The notes under the pieces were generated by a model. The model ran no database searches and was not told the DNA's origin. It saw nothing but the letters and a program-made list of their open reading frames with translations. A stretch of 64,000 nucleotides of DNA from Paenibacillus sp. FSL R7-0337. GTDB taxonomy: Bacteria > Bacillota > Bacilli > Paenibacillales > Paenibacillaceae. The translations under genes were made by a program, and so were the position numbers. Of this stretch, positions 51,899-60,231 are shown one piece after another. How positions within the stretch are numbered: position 1 is the first letter of the stretch; each line of letters opens with the position of its first letter. Location of the stretch: the NCBI RefSeq assembly GCF_037969875.1, contig NZ_CP150218.1:6696001-6760000 (forward strand). Reading direction: 5' to 3'.

Positions 51899-52564
51899 TT
51901 ACAGAAACCAATCGGATAATCCTTCTACCGGCTCGTAATAACATACATAAGTGTTTTGGATCACTGGGCGCAGCAGGCCTTTACGGACTAACTCCTGCAG
52001 TTGTTTACGCGCTGTCCGAAAGCTCACATCGTATTGGAGCATCACATCTTTGGGGCGTAAGCCCTTCTTTTGACTCCAGGATAGTCTTAGGATCTCTCGT
52101 TCCAGCGGTGAGAGAGACTGCCCGAACGGGTTGCGGAGCAAGGCGGGAGTAATGACCATTTGCAGCAGCATCCGGCAGATTTCCGGGCGGTTCTGTACAT
52201 CATCGAAGGAGAAATGGATGATTCTCCAGCCCATTCCGCTCAAGAATGTATCACGGTTAAGCGAGTAACTGAATTTCTCCCGGTCCATATCCTTCACATG
52301 ACTCTGGTAACCGTCACACTCCAGACCGAATTTTCCGTAGGAGGGGAGAAAGGCAACATCCAGAAATTGTGATTTGCGGTTCCAGTCATAGATTTCATAT
52401 TCAGGATGCAGGTCATCCAGGTTGCCGAATAGCGGTCACCAGACATTGCGCAGCATCAGTTTCTCAGCATACTGGTGCCCCCGTGAGAGACGCCCTCTGC
52501 GCTCCCCTGTTCGGACAGTTAGATGCCGGTCCAATAGCAATTGATGCGCTTTTTCAAACTCCAT
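51899..52564 (-). pseudogene. Endonuclease-like (DUF559/Vsr-type) gene broken by one in-frame stop
   Basis: Starting MEFEKAHQLLL at 52564, with AAGGAGGG upstream, the frame reads to RNVW and then hits TGA at 52438-52436. It continues in the same frame with PLFGNLDDLHPEYE, FGLECDGYQSH and WRIIHFSFDDV, the pattern of a DUF559/Vsr-like nuclease domain followed by a helical region resembling a winged helix (SFRTARKQLQELVRKGLL). Relatives usually have two tryptophans (WWP) where here TGG TGA occurs, so a single G-to-A change would explain the break. About 221 codons in total. A sequencing error or read-through cannot be excluded. Confidence 0.7.
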
Positions 52565-52593
52565 ATGTATTCCCTCCTTCATGTTAACAAAAA

Positions 52594-52632
52594 AAGAACG
52601 CCCCTCTGCCAGCGATGGCTTGGGGCGTTCTT
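52594..52632 (-). terminator. Terminator-like hairpin in the leader of the broken endonuclease gene
   Basis: AAGAACGCCCC pairs perfectly with GGGGCGTTCTT (11 bp) around a 17-base loop; on the minus strand seven T follow. A minus-strand promoter (TTGCCG at 52673-52668, 18-bp spacer, TATAAT at 52649-52644) would start transcription about 5 nt before the hairpin, so it lies between promoter and ribosome site. No minus-strand gene lies upstream for it to terminate. Confidence 0.7.
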
Positions 52633-52828
52633 CGTCTGAGCTAATTATACGCCGGCATATGGACAGGCGGCAATAAATGGTTTTTCGATGTCTGTCCATT
52701 ACCCGTTTAATCGTTATCTATAGCAGCCGCCAAGAGGATATTTCCTCCCAGATCGTTTATACTGAGTTTAAATACATAACGTAATTTAGGATCTGCACAA
52801 GCAAGTGCAGAGATGGAGGTTTGTCCGA

Positions 52829-54823
52829 TTGGAATTATTTGAGTATATTTTGTTGATGCTGGCAGCTGTGTCGCTGTCTAATCTGGTGAACCGGTTCATC
52901 CCCTCGCTCTCCGTGCCGATTATTCAGATTGTGCTGGGGATGGCCTTAACCTGGCTGCCCCTGCATTTCGAGCTGGAGCTGAACCCGGAGCTGTTCCTGC
53001 TATTATTCATTGCCCCCTTGCTGTTCAATGACGGCAGACTTGCCGATAAAGTGGCCTTATGGAAGCTGAAAAAGCCGATATTGCTGCTGGCGCTGGGACT
53101 GGTTTTTCTAACGGTAGGGGTGCTGGGATATTTCCTGCACTGGCTGCTGCCGGTATTGCCCCTGGCGGCTGCGTTTGCGCTGGCGGCGGCACTGGCCCCT
53201 ACGGATGCGATTGCTGTAGGCGCATTAGAGCAAAAAGTGAAAATCCCCCATCAGACGATGCAGATACTCGAAGGAGAATCGTTAATTAACGATGCTTCGG
53301 GTCTGGTGTCCTTTCAATTTGCAGTTGCGGCTATGGTCACAGGAGCATTCTCTTTCAAAACGGCCAGTCTGAGCTTTATTGGCATCTCGTTAGGCGGTGT
53401 GGTGCTGGGCCTTGTGCTGACGTTCATTAAATACGGGATCGTGCGGTGGCTGCGCAGGCTCGGGATGGAGAATGTCACGCTACATATGCTGATTGAGATC
53501 CTGACGCCGTTTGCTATTTTTATGGCCGCTGAGGAGCTGGGCGTCAATGGCATTCTGGCAGTGGTCAGTGCAGGGATCACGCATTCCTTCAGCTACAAGC
53601 AGATGAATCCTGAGGTAGCCAAGCTGAGCGTCGTGTCCAAAAGTACCTGGGCGGTCATTATCTTTGTCCTGAACGGTCTGGTGTTCCTGCTGCTCGGTAC
53701 CCAACTGCCGGAGATTATTAAGACCGTCTGGAACAACCCGGATATAGGGAATGTCCAGGTTATCCTGTATACCCTGCTATTAACCGCTGCTGTCCTCGGT
53801 CTGAGGCTGGTCTGGATGCTGGTCATGGATATTCCCGAAGGGGAGGAGACGCGGGGACCCTGGAAGCTGGAGTTCAGGAAGGCGCTCATTCTCACGCTGT
53901 CGGGGGTTCGAGGTACGATTACCCTGGCGAGTACGATGTCACTCCCGTTTTTCCTGGATGACGGCTCCTACTTCCCCGCGAGAGACCTGATTATTTTCCT
54001 GGCGGCGGGTGTTATTCTCTGGACTCTGCTGGCGTCTAACTTCCTGCTGCCGCTGCTACTTGGCTCCGATCATGAAGCGGAGCATAATGCCGAGGAGGCT
54101 GAGGCCAAAATCGAAATTCTGCGCAATGTAGTTGCCGGACTGCAGGAGCAGGCTACAGATCAGTCCCAGTCCCGGATGGCTTTGAATCATTTGACCGGAA
54201 CCTACAATGCCAGAATCCGCCTGCTGAAGAAGAAGGATGACGCTGAGGAAATGGAACGGCAGCTTGGGGTGACAGCACTCAAGTGGCAGCGGGAATACAT
54301 CATGCATGCGCTCAAGCAGCACGAAGTGAACCCGTACACGGCCTACCGCTATCTGAACCGGCTGAACCGGCAGCTGTTCATATACACCCGTGATCCGCAG
54401 TACAAGAACGACCTGATTCCGTTCAAAAGCTGGGAAGAAATTACCGGTGTCATTCAGCAGGTCCGCTTAAACGCGCAGGAGCGGCGTGAGGAATCGAACC
54501 GGCTGCAGTCCGGGATTTTTGCTTACGTTCTTGAACAGCTGAGAGAGCTGCAGAATACGGGGGAGATGGAGCCTGAGGTCATTAGCTCCCTGATTCTTCG
54601 TTATGAGCGGGGTCGGCTAAGACTGACCCGGCAGGAGTCTCTCTCTGCTACGAAGCGGGAGTTCGAAGAGTCGCTGCACGAGTTGTCACGCGCGGGCATT
54701 CAGCTAGAGCGTGATAACATTCAGCTGATGTTCGAGGCCGGACGGATCTCCAGAGCTAGCATGAAGGAAATGAAACGTGATATTCTGTTCATGGAGCATG
54801 ATCTGCGGGAAGAAATGGGCTGA
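52829..54823 (+). CDS. CPA1-type Na+/H+ antiporter
   Basis: A 664-residue membrane antiporter. About 12 hydrophobic segments occupy residues 5-415, with the ion-site motif PTDAIAVG and a second conserved part, EGESLINDASG, as in NhaP/NHE-type exchangers. A long cytoplasmic C-terminal region (about 420-664), helical and charged, probably regulates activity. The TTG start at 52829 is placed by GGAGG nine bases upstream. A 7-bp hairpin (52792-52811) lies directly ahead of the ribosome site. It expels Na+ (or K+) against H+ and supports pH and salt tolerance. A CueP-like gene follows 28 nt downstream. Confidence 0.88.
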   Translation: MELFEYILLMLAAVSLSNLVNRFIPSLSVPIIQIVLGMALTWLPLHFELELNPELFLLLFIAPLLFNDGRLADKVALWKLKKPILLLALGLVFLTVGVLGYFLHWLLPVLPLAAAFALAAALAPTDAIAVGALEQKVKIPHQTMQILEGESLINDASGLVSFQFAVAAMVTGAFSFKTASLSFIGISLGGVVLGLVLTFIKYGIVRWLRRLGMENVTLHMLIEILTPFAIFMAAEELGVNGILAVVSAGITHSFSYKQMNPEVAKLSVVSKSTWAVIIFVLNGLVFLLLGTQLPEIIKTVWNNPDIGNVQVILYTLLLTAAVLGLRLVWMLVMDIPEGEETRGPWKLEFRKALILTLSGVRGTITLASTMSLPFFLDDGSYFPARDLIIFLAAGVILWTLLASNFLLPLLLGSDHEAEHNAEEAEAKIEILRNVVAGLQEQATDQSQSRMALNHLTGTYNARIRLLKKKDDAEEMERQLGVTALKWQREYIMHALKQHEVNPYTAYRYLNRLNRQLFIYTRDPQYKNDLIPFKSWEEITGVIQQVRLNAQERREESNRLQSGIFAYVLEQLRELQNTGEMEPEVISSLILRYERGRLRLTRQESLSATKREFEESLHELSRAGIQLERDNIQLMFEAGRISRASMKEMKRDILFMEHDLREEMG

Positions 54824-54851
54824 ATTCCATCTACAAGGAGATGAATCTTAC

Positions 54852-55400
54852 ATGAACAATAAAATAGTAGCGGGCACCTGTGCGGTTATTGCAGCGCTGG
54901 GAATCTACCTGTATTCGGGTAGCGGTGAACGGAAGACAACGGAGGTTGCTACAACTCCGGGCAGCAGCCAGGACATCAAGCAAATGGTGGCTGACTTCAG
55001 CTCACGCACCTTGACGGCGGAGTCCGCTTCGATTACCTCAACCCAGCTGATCGTGGACAGCGGCGGTTCTAACGAAGCAGTCTACAGGCTGCCGGAGGAT
55101 GAGTTCTTTCTGTCGGTTGCCCCTTATGTGCAGAATACACATCCCTGTGCGACCCACAGCCTGACCGGCTGTCAGGGAGAGATGGTCGAACAATCTTTCG
55201 GGGTAACAGTCGTAGACGAGGACGGTAAGGAGATCATGAACCAGACCGTCAAGTCCCAGCCGAACGGCTTTATCGACCTATGGCTGCCGCGTGATCAGAA
55301 CTATAAGATGACCATTACTCATGACGGCAAAGAGGCCAAGTCCGAGATTTCCACTTTTGAGAGTGATGATACCTGTCTTACGAGTATGCAATTGAGTTAA
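54852..55400 (+). CDS. cueP: CueP-like metal-binding protein
   Basis: A 182-residue secreted or membrane-anchored protein with an N-terminal hydrophobic segment (about 7-22) and a domain with the CueP cysteines and histidines: HPCATHSLTGCQGE and DDTCLTSMQL. In Salmonella the periplasmic CueP binds copper; in a Gram-positive it would act outside the membrane, probably in copper handling. The ATG follows AAGGAG. It is 28 nt after the antiporter gene, so may share its message. No copper regulator or copper ATPase is in the window. Confidence 0.8.
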   Translation: MNNKIVAGTCAVIAALGIYLYSGSGERKTTEVATTPGSSQDIKQMVADFSSRTLTAESASITSTQLIVDSGGSNEAVYRLPEDEFFLSVAPYVQNTHPCATHSLTGCQGEMVEQSFGVTVVDEDGKEIMNQTVKSQPNGFIDLWLPRDQNYKMTITHDGKEAKSEISTFESDDTCLTSMQLS

Positions 55401-55438
55401 AGGACCTAATGTGCAGACAATCATTAACTCACACGAAG

Positions 55439-55476
55439 AACGTCCCAAGCCGCCAACTGGCTGAGGGGCGTTTTTG
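55439..55476 (+). terminator. Terminator after the CueP-like gene
   Basis: AACGTCCC pairs with GGGGCGTT, with an inner AGCC...GGCT stem, followed by TTTTTG. Confidence 0.8.
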
Positions 55477-55579
55477 TGCAAATCCTGTTAACGTTCCATT
55501 CACACTACTCTGATAATCTCTATAAGTGTTAGGTGGTTGAAATTCAACCTTCAATATAAAGATGATGCGGAGGATAATA

Positions 55580-57541
55580 ATGTTAATATCTATGAAAAAC
55601 AGGCTGATCGCTACTCTGGCAATATTGGCTGTGCTGGGATTAGCTACAGGCCTTATATTTCCCGGGAAACATGCCAAGGCGGAGACGGGGAAAGCCGTTT
55701 CACCGGGTTCCCGGATGGAAGCGCCCGCCAAGCTTGAGGATACGGCAGGTCTGACTGCTTTTGTGGATGGGATGATGGAAGAGTATATGAACCGGCTGCA
55801 AATTCCGGGAGCGGTTATCTCCGTCGTCAAGGACAGCAGGATTATTTTGGCCAAGGGGTATGGCAGCTCTAATCTGGAACAAGCGCTACCGGTTGACCCT
55901 GCAACCAGCATGTTCCGAATCGCTTCTACGACCAAGCTGTTTACCTGGACAGCTGTGATGCAATTGGTAGAGCAGGGGAGGATTGATCTGGACACGGACA
56001 TTAACACCTATCTGAAATCCGTGAAGATTCCTGCCACTTATCCTGAGCCCGTCACCATGCGTCATTTGATGACCCATACCGCAGGCTTTGAGGAGGGCGG
56101 AGTCGGTTACCAGATCACCACTGATCCTGCCGAATTGCCCGGGTCCATCTCGGAAACGCTCAATAAGCATATGCTCGCCCGGATCAGACCGCCCGGTGTG
56201 ATGAGTTCCTATTCTAACTACGGAGCCACCCTTGCAGGTATGATTGTGGAGGATGTCAGTGGAATTCCTTATAATGATTATATTCAGAAGTATATTTTCG
56301 ATCCGCTGGACATGAAATATTCGACGGTTGTGGAGCCTCTGCCGAAGTCATTCATCCCTTACCAAGTGGTAGGGTACAATAGTGAGACCGGCAGCTTTAT
56401 TCCTGGCACACCTACGTTCGAGGGCGGCTTTCGTCCTGCCGGCTCGGCTACCGTATCCGCTGTAGACATGGCGCACTTCATGATTGCGCATCTGCAGAAC
56501 GGGAAATACGGCGAACAGCAGCTTTTGAAGCCCGCAACCGCAGAGCGGATGCATTCAACAGCATTCCAATTTGATAAGCGCCTGCCGGGTGTAGCACTCG
56601 GATTCGCAGAGAAGCGGGTGAACGGGGTAACATTAATCTCGCATGGCGGCTCCGATCCCATGTTCAATACAGAATTCTATCTTGCACCTGCCAAGCAATT
56701 GGGTATTTTCTTATCCTACAATGGCGGTCAAGGCAGCGAAGCTGCGTCCAATCTGCTCCAGGCCTTCTTCAACCGTTATTATCCTGCTCCGGAGGTGGAG
56801 CAGCCGGAGTTCGCCGCTTCTGCGGAATCTGTGCAGAAATATGCCGGCTCCTATCAATTTACACGCCACAACAGCAGTGATATTGACAAGTTCTTCAATT
56901 TTTTTGCCCAGCTGAATGTTTCGATTGCGGGTAATAAGTTATCCTTGGGAAGCGGCAGTGAACAACAGCTGTATAGAGAAATTAGTCCTAACCTGTTCCA
57001 GCTTGAGGGAGGGACCGATCAGATCGGCTTCCGTACGGATGAGTCTGGCAAGGTTACTCATATGCTCCTGGACATGGCCCCGGATATGCCGCTGGAGCGG
57101 ACGCCGCTCTTGGATCAGAGTAAGTTTTGGCTTATCGTCGTTGGGGTCTTGGCAGTCCTTTTCATCGCCGCATTGCTTGGACCAATCCTCTTCAATCGCA
57201 GGTTCAAGGCAATGACGCTCGCAGAAAAGCGGGCCGTCCGATTATCTGCAGGAACTGCCGGTTGGGCGCTGTTATCTTTTATTACTCTGTTCATGGTAGT
57301 GATGTCCATGGACACGATGCAGAAGTTTACCAGTATCAGTCCTTTGCTGTCTCTCAGTTTGGGGATGCCAATCCTTTTGGCGGGCTTGACCTTAGCGTTG
57401 CTGGTCTCGACTATACAGGTTTGGAGAAATAAGTATTGGACCGCCATTAGGCGGGTGCATTATACGTTAGTGACGCTTTCGGCTGTCGTGCTGATGATCT
57501 TCTTCTATCATTGGAATCTGCTCGGCTGGCAGTTTGGATAA
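55580..57541 (+). CDS. Serine hydrolase of the class C beta-lactamase fold with C-terminal membrane segments
   Basis: A 653-residue protein. An N-terminal signal or anchor (about 8-26) is followed by a class C beta-lactamase-type domain (about 55-400) with S116-T-T-K119 and the Y211-S-N motif, then a lipocalin-like part and four hydrophobic helices near the C-terminus (about 515-653). The fold covers D-aminopeptidases, esterases and peptidoglycan-related enzymes, so no antibiotic resistance should be assumed. The start at 55580 is chosen because GGAGG lies six bases upstream. A two-component system begins 22 nt downstream, suggesting linked control at the cell envelope. Confidence 0.85.
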   Translation: MLISMKNRLIATLAILAVLGLATGLIFPGKHAKAETGKAVSPGSRMEAPAKLEDTAGLTAFVDGMMEEYMNRLQIPGAVISVVKDSRIILAKGYGSSNLEQALPVDPATSMFRIASTTKLFTWTAVMQLVEQGRIDLDTDINTYLKSVKIPATYPEPVTMRHLMTHTAGFEEGGVGYQITTDPAELPGSISETLNKHMLARIRPPGVMSSYSNYGATLAGMIVEDVSGIPYNDYIQKYIFDPLDMKYSTVVEPLPKSFIPYQVVGYNSETGSFIPGTPTFEGGFRPAGSATVSAVDMAHFMIAHLQNGKYGEQQLLKPATAERMHSTAFQFDKRLPGVALGFAEKRVNGVTLISHGGSDPMFNTEFYLAPAKQLGIFLSYNGGQGSEAASNLLQAFFNRYYPAPEVEQPEFAASAESVQKYAGSYQFTRHNSSDIDKFFNFFAQLNVSIAGNKLSLGSGSEQQLYREISPNLFQLEGGTDQIGFRTDESGKVTHMLLDMAPDMPLERTPLLDQSKFWLIVVGVLAVLFIAALLGPILFNRRFKAMTLAEKRAVRLSAGTAGWALLSFITLFMVVMSMDTMQKFTSISPLLSLSLGMPILLAGLTLALLVSTIQVWRNKYWTAIRRVHYTLVTLSAVVLMIFFYHWNLLGWQFG

Positions 57542-57563
57542 CGCTTAAGAGAGAAGGGTGATC

Positions 57564-58241
57564 GTGGCTACTATACTTATCGCGGATGATGATGACAATA
57601 TCCGGAAGCTGATGTCTCTATATCTGCGCAAGGAAGGGTTCGACCTCAGAGAAGCCAGTGACGGCACTAAGGCCTTATCCATAATCGAGGACACACAGAT
57701 CGATCTTGTCATCCTGGATATTATGATGCCCGGACTGAATGGCTGGGAGCTGTGCAGGGAAATCAGGCGTTCGGATGCCAATCTCCCCCTCCTCATGGTG
57801 ACGGCCAAAGCGGAGTCTGCCCACAAGATTAAAGGGTTTCAGCTCGGAACGGACGATTACCTGACCAAGCCGTTTGATCCGGTTGAACTGGTCATGCGGG
57901 TAAAAGCGCTGCTCAAACGCTCGCTGGTCGTTACTTCCCAGTCCGTGCAGCTTGGCAATGTGGTGCTTAACCGCCGGACTTTTCAGGTTACACGCGGTGA
58001 AGTGCCGGTCTCGCTGCCTTTGAAGGAATTTGATCTTCTGTTTCTGCTGGTCAGCCACCCCAGGCAGATCTTCACCAGAGAACAGCTAATTCAGCAAATC
58101 TGGGGGCTCAATTATGAAGGGGACGGCCGGACTGTAGATGTGCATATCAGCCGACTGAGGGAGAAATTCAGCGGCAATGGCGAGGGTTTTCAAATCGAAA
58201 CCGCCCGGGGTCTCGGATACCGCCTGATCCCTGAGCCATGA
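57564..58241 (+). CDS. OmpR/PhoB-type response regulator
   Basis: A 225-residue regulator. The receiver (about 1-118) has D8-D10 in IADDDD and the phosphorylation site D52 in LDIMMPG, with K101 in DYLTKPFDPVE. The C-terminal winged helix (about 128-225) ends in RGLGYRL. GTG at 57564 is preferred over GTG at 57558 because AGAAGGG lies six bases upstream of it. Its stop overlaps the kinase start by 4 nt (ATGA), so the pair is translationally coupled. Confidence 0.92.
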   Translation: MATILIADDDDNIRKLMSLYLRKEGFDLREASDGTKALSIIEDTQIDLVILDIMMPGLNGWELCREIRRSDANLPLLMVTAKAESAHKIKGFQLGTDDYLTKPFDPVELVMRVKALLKRSLVVTSQSVQLGNVVLNRRTFQVTRGEVPVSLPLKEFDLLFLLVSHPRQIFTREQLIQQIWGLNYEGDGRTVDVHISRLREKFSGNGEGFQIETARGLGYRLIPEP

Positions 58242-59596
58242 TCAAAACCCTGTATATTCGGATCATTCTCACGTTTCTCGGCATTATTGTCTTTAGTCTG
58301 ATCTGTTCCTTTTTCATTGGTTTGTATGTATTTCAGAAGCAGATAAGCTATGAGGGACAGAACGAGATGTTCACAGTGGGCAGGGAGATTATTCACCGCT
58401 ATGATGACGCCAAGCCTACAGATACGGACGAGTTCCTGAATAGTATGGTTAAGGTATCCGCACATCCTATTCACCTGTACCATCCTTCGGGAGAACATAC
58501 CTTTTACGGGCTCTCGGATAGTCCGGCTGTGACCATCACCCCAGAGGCTGTCCGGCAAGTATTGCAGGGCAAGGTCTATCGTTCCTCCACAGAAGATAAT
58601 GATACGTTCATCGGAATGCCCTTTATGCTCAAGGGGGAGTGGCATGCGATGTTCCTTCAGTACTCTGCCGAGAACGAAAATATCGTCAACCGATTGGTTC
58701 TTTTCGTGCTGCTGCTTGTGCTTGTGCTGGGCAGTGTATGTATTGTTGTGGCTGCCAGATACCTGGTAGAGCCGATCAAGGCTTTGACCAACGCCACCAG
58801 AAGACTGGCCAAGGGTGATTTCGAAGTGGATCTTCCGAGGAACCGTTTGGATGAGATCGGGGAGCTGACACAGAGCTATGTGGAGATGGCGGGAGAACTG
58901 AAGCAGCTGGAGCAGATGAGGCAGGATTTCGTCTCCAATGTCTCCCATGAAATTCAGACACCGCTGACCTCTATATCCGGTTTTGCCAAGGCGCTGCAGA
59001 ACAATGATTTGATTGCGGAGGAAGAGCGTAAGGAGTATCTGGATATCATCATTGCGGAGAGTGGGCGTCTGTCACGGCTAAGTGATAATTTGCTGAAGCT
59101 TGCTTCTCTGGATTCCGAGCATCACCCCTTCGCGGCAGTCTCCTTCCGGCTTGACGAGCAGATCAGAACAATCGTGGTGACCTGTGAGCCGCAATGGTCC
59201 GCCCGGAGCATCGTTATCGATCTGGAGCTGCCGGAAGCTGTTCATATTATAGGGGATGAAGACCAGTTGAAGCAGGTATGGATGAATCTGCTCGGCAACA
59301 GCATCAAGTTCACGCCTGAAGGCGGGAAGATCCGCATCCGTATGGACAGCAGTGCAGCAGGGGTTACCGTCACCATCAGCGATAATGGCATCGGAATCTC
59401 CCCGGAAGAGCGGGCCGCCGTATTCCAGAGATTCTATACCGTAGACAAGTCGCGCAACGGAAGTAATAACGGGAACGGTCTGGGATTGGCAATTGTCAAA
59501 AAAATCGTCTCCCTGCATCAGGGCAGTATTGAGGTAGACGGTGCGGCAGGAGAAGGCACGACGATTATCGTCAGGTTGCCCGTACGCCAGCCATAA
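58238..59596 (+). CDS. OmpR-partner sensor histidine kinase
   Basis: A 452-residue membrane kinase. Two membrane helices (about 8-30 and 157-177) enclose a 125-residue extracytoplasmic sensor region. HAMP (about 178-230), HisKA with H237 in SHEIQTPL, and HATPase with DNGIGI and GLGLAI follow. It partners the upstream response regulator. The sensed signal is unknown; with the serine hydrolase next door, an envelope signal is plausible. Its 3' end overlaps the tetR gene on the opposite strand by 26 nt. Confidence 0.92.
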   Translation: MIKTLYIRIILTFLGIIVFSLICSFFIGLYVFQKQISYEGQNEMFTVGREIIHRYDDAKPTDTDEFLNSMVKVSAHPIHLYHPSGEHTFYGLSDSPAVTITPEAVRQVLQGKVYRSSTEDNDTFIGMPFMLKGEWHAMFLQYSAENENIVNRLVLFVLLLVLVLGSVCIVVAARYLVEPIKALTNATRRLAKGDFEVDLPRNRLDEIGELTQSYVEMAGELKQLEQMRQDFVSNVSHEIQTPLTSISGFAKALQNNDLIAEEERKEYLDIIIAESGRLSRLSDNLLKLASLDSEHHPFAAVSFRLDEQIRTIVVTCEPQWSARSIVIDLELPEAVHIIGDEDQLKQVWMNLLGNSIKFTPEGGKIRIRMDSSAAGVTVTISDNGIGISPEERAAVFQRFYTVDKSRNGSNNGNGLGLAIVKKIVSLHQGSIEVDGAAGEGTTIIVRLPVRQP

Positions 59597-60188
59597 TGAA
59601 ATCCTTGAATTGCCGGTCTGCTGCCCGGTCTTCCTCCGTCACGGCACCGCCCCGCTGATGGGATAGAATAACGGCTTTTTGTAAATACATGAAATACAGG
59701 TGGGTGGACTTCTGCAGAAGATCCAGCCACTTTTTTTGATACTCTGGAGCCGCCGCTGCGGTCTCAAGGTTTATGTACCGGGAGTACCAGACCTCCATAG
59801 CTCTCTTGAAATCAGGCAACTCCGCCGGATCTTTGGACAGGGTGCTATAATACACTCCAAAAATCGCATCATAATAGATCAACGCCTCCTCATGCTCTCT
59901 AAGCGCGAGATATTGATCCAGAATCTTCTCCAGGGAGGGAACTGGCAGGGCAAAATCAAAATCAAACAGCAGCCTGCCAAACATCCGCTCCAGATTATCC
60001 ACATAGAGCTCAGCGGCTAAATCTTCCTTGTCCTTATAATGAAGGTATAACGTTCGGCGGGAGACACCGGCTTGTCCGGCAATCTGCGTCATATCCGTTC
60101 GTTCGATTCCCTGAGCACAGAACAGGCCCAGCGCGGCCTCCTTAATGAGCCCTTTGGTCATTTGCATTTGCTTTTCACGTAAATTCAA
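59571..60188 (-). CDS. TetR family transcriptional regulator
   Basis: A 205-residue TetR protein with the HTH at about residues 28-50 (DMTQIAGQAGVSRRTLYLHY). The C-terminal part is the ligand domain. The TTG start at 60188 follows GGAGAG. It lies 43 nt downstream of the pectinacetylesterase-type gene and is probably transcribed with it, so it most likely controls that operon through the dyads at 61445. It converges on and overlaps the kinase gene by 26 nt. Confidence 0.85.
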   Translation of the reverse strand: MNLREKQMQMTKGLIKEAALGLFCAQGIERTDMTQIAGQAGVSRRTLYLHYKDKEDLAAELYVDNLERMFGRLLFDFDFALPVPSLEKILDQYLALREHEEALIYYDAIFGVYYSTLSKDPAELPDFKRAMEVWYSRYINLETAAAAPEYQKKWLDLLQKSTHLYFMYLQKAVILSHQRGGAVTEEDRAADRQFKDFIMAGVRAT

Positions 60189-60231
60189 TGATCTTCTCTC
60201 CTGTCTACCTGCGAAAATATTGCTGCTGGTC

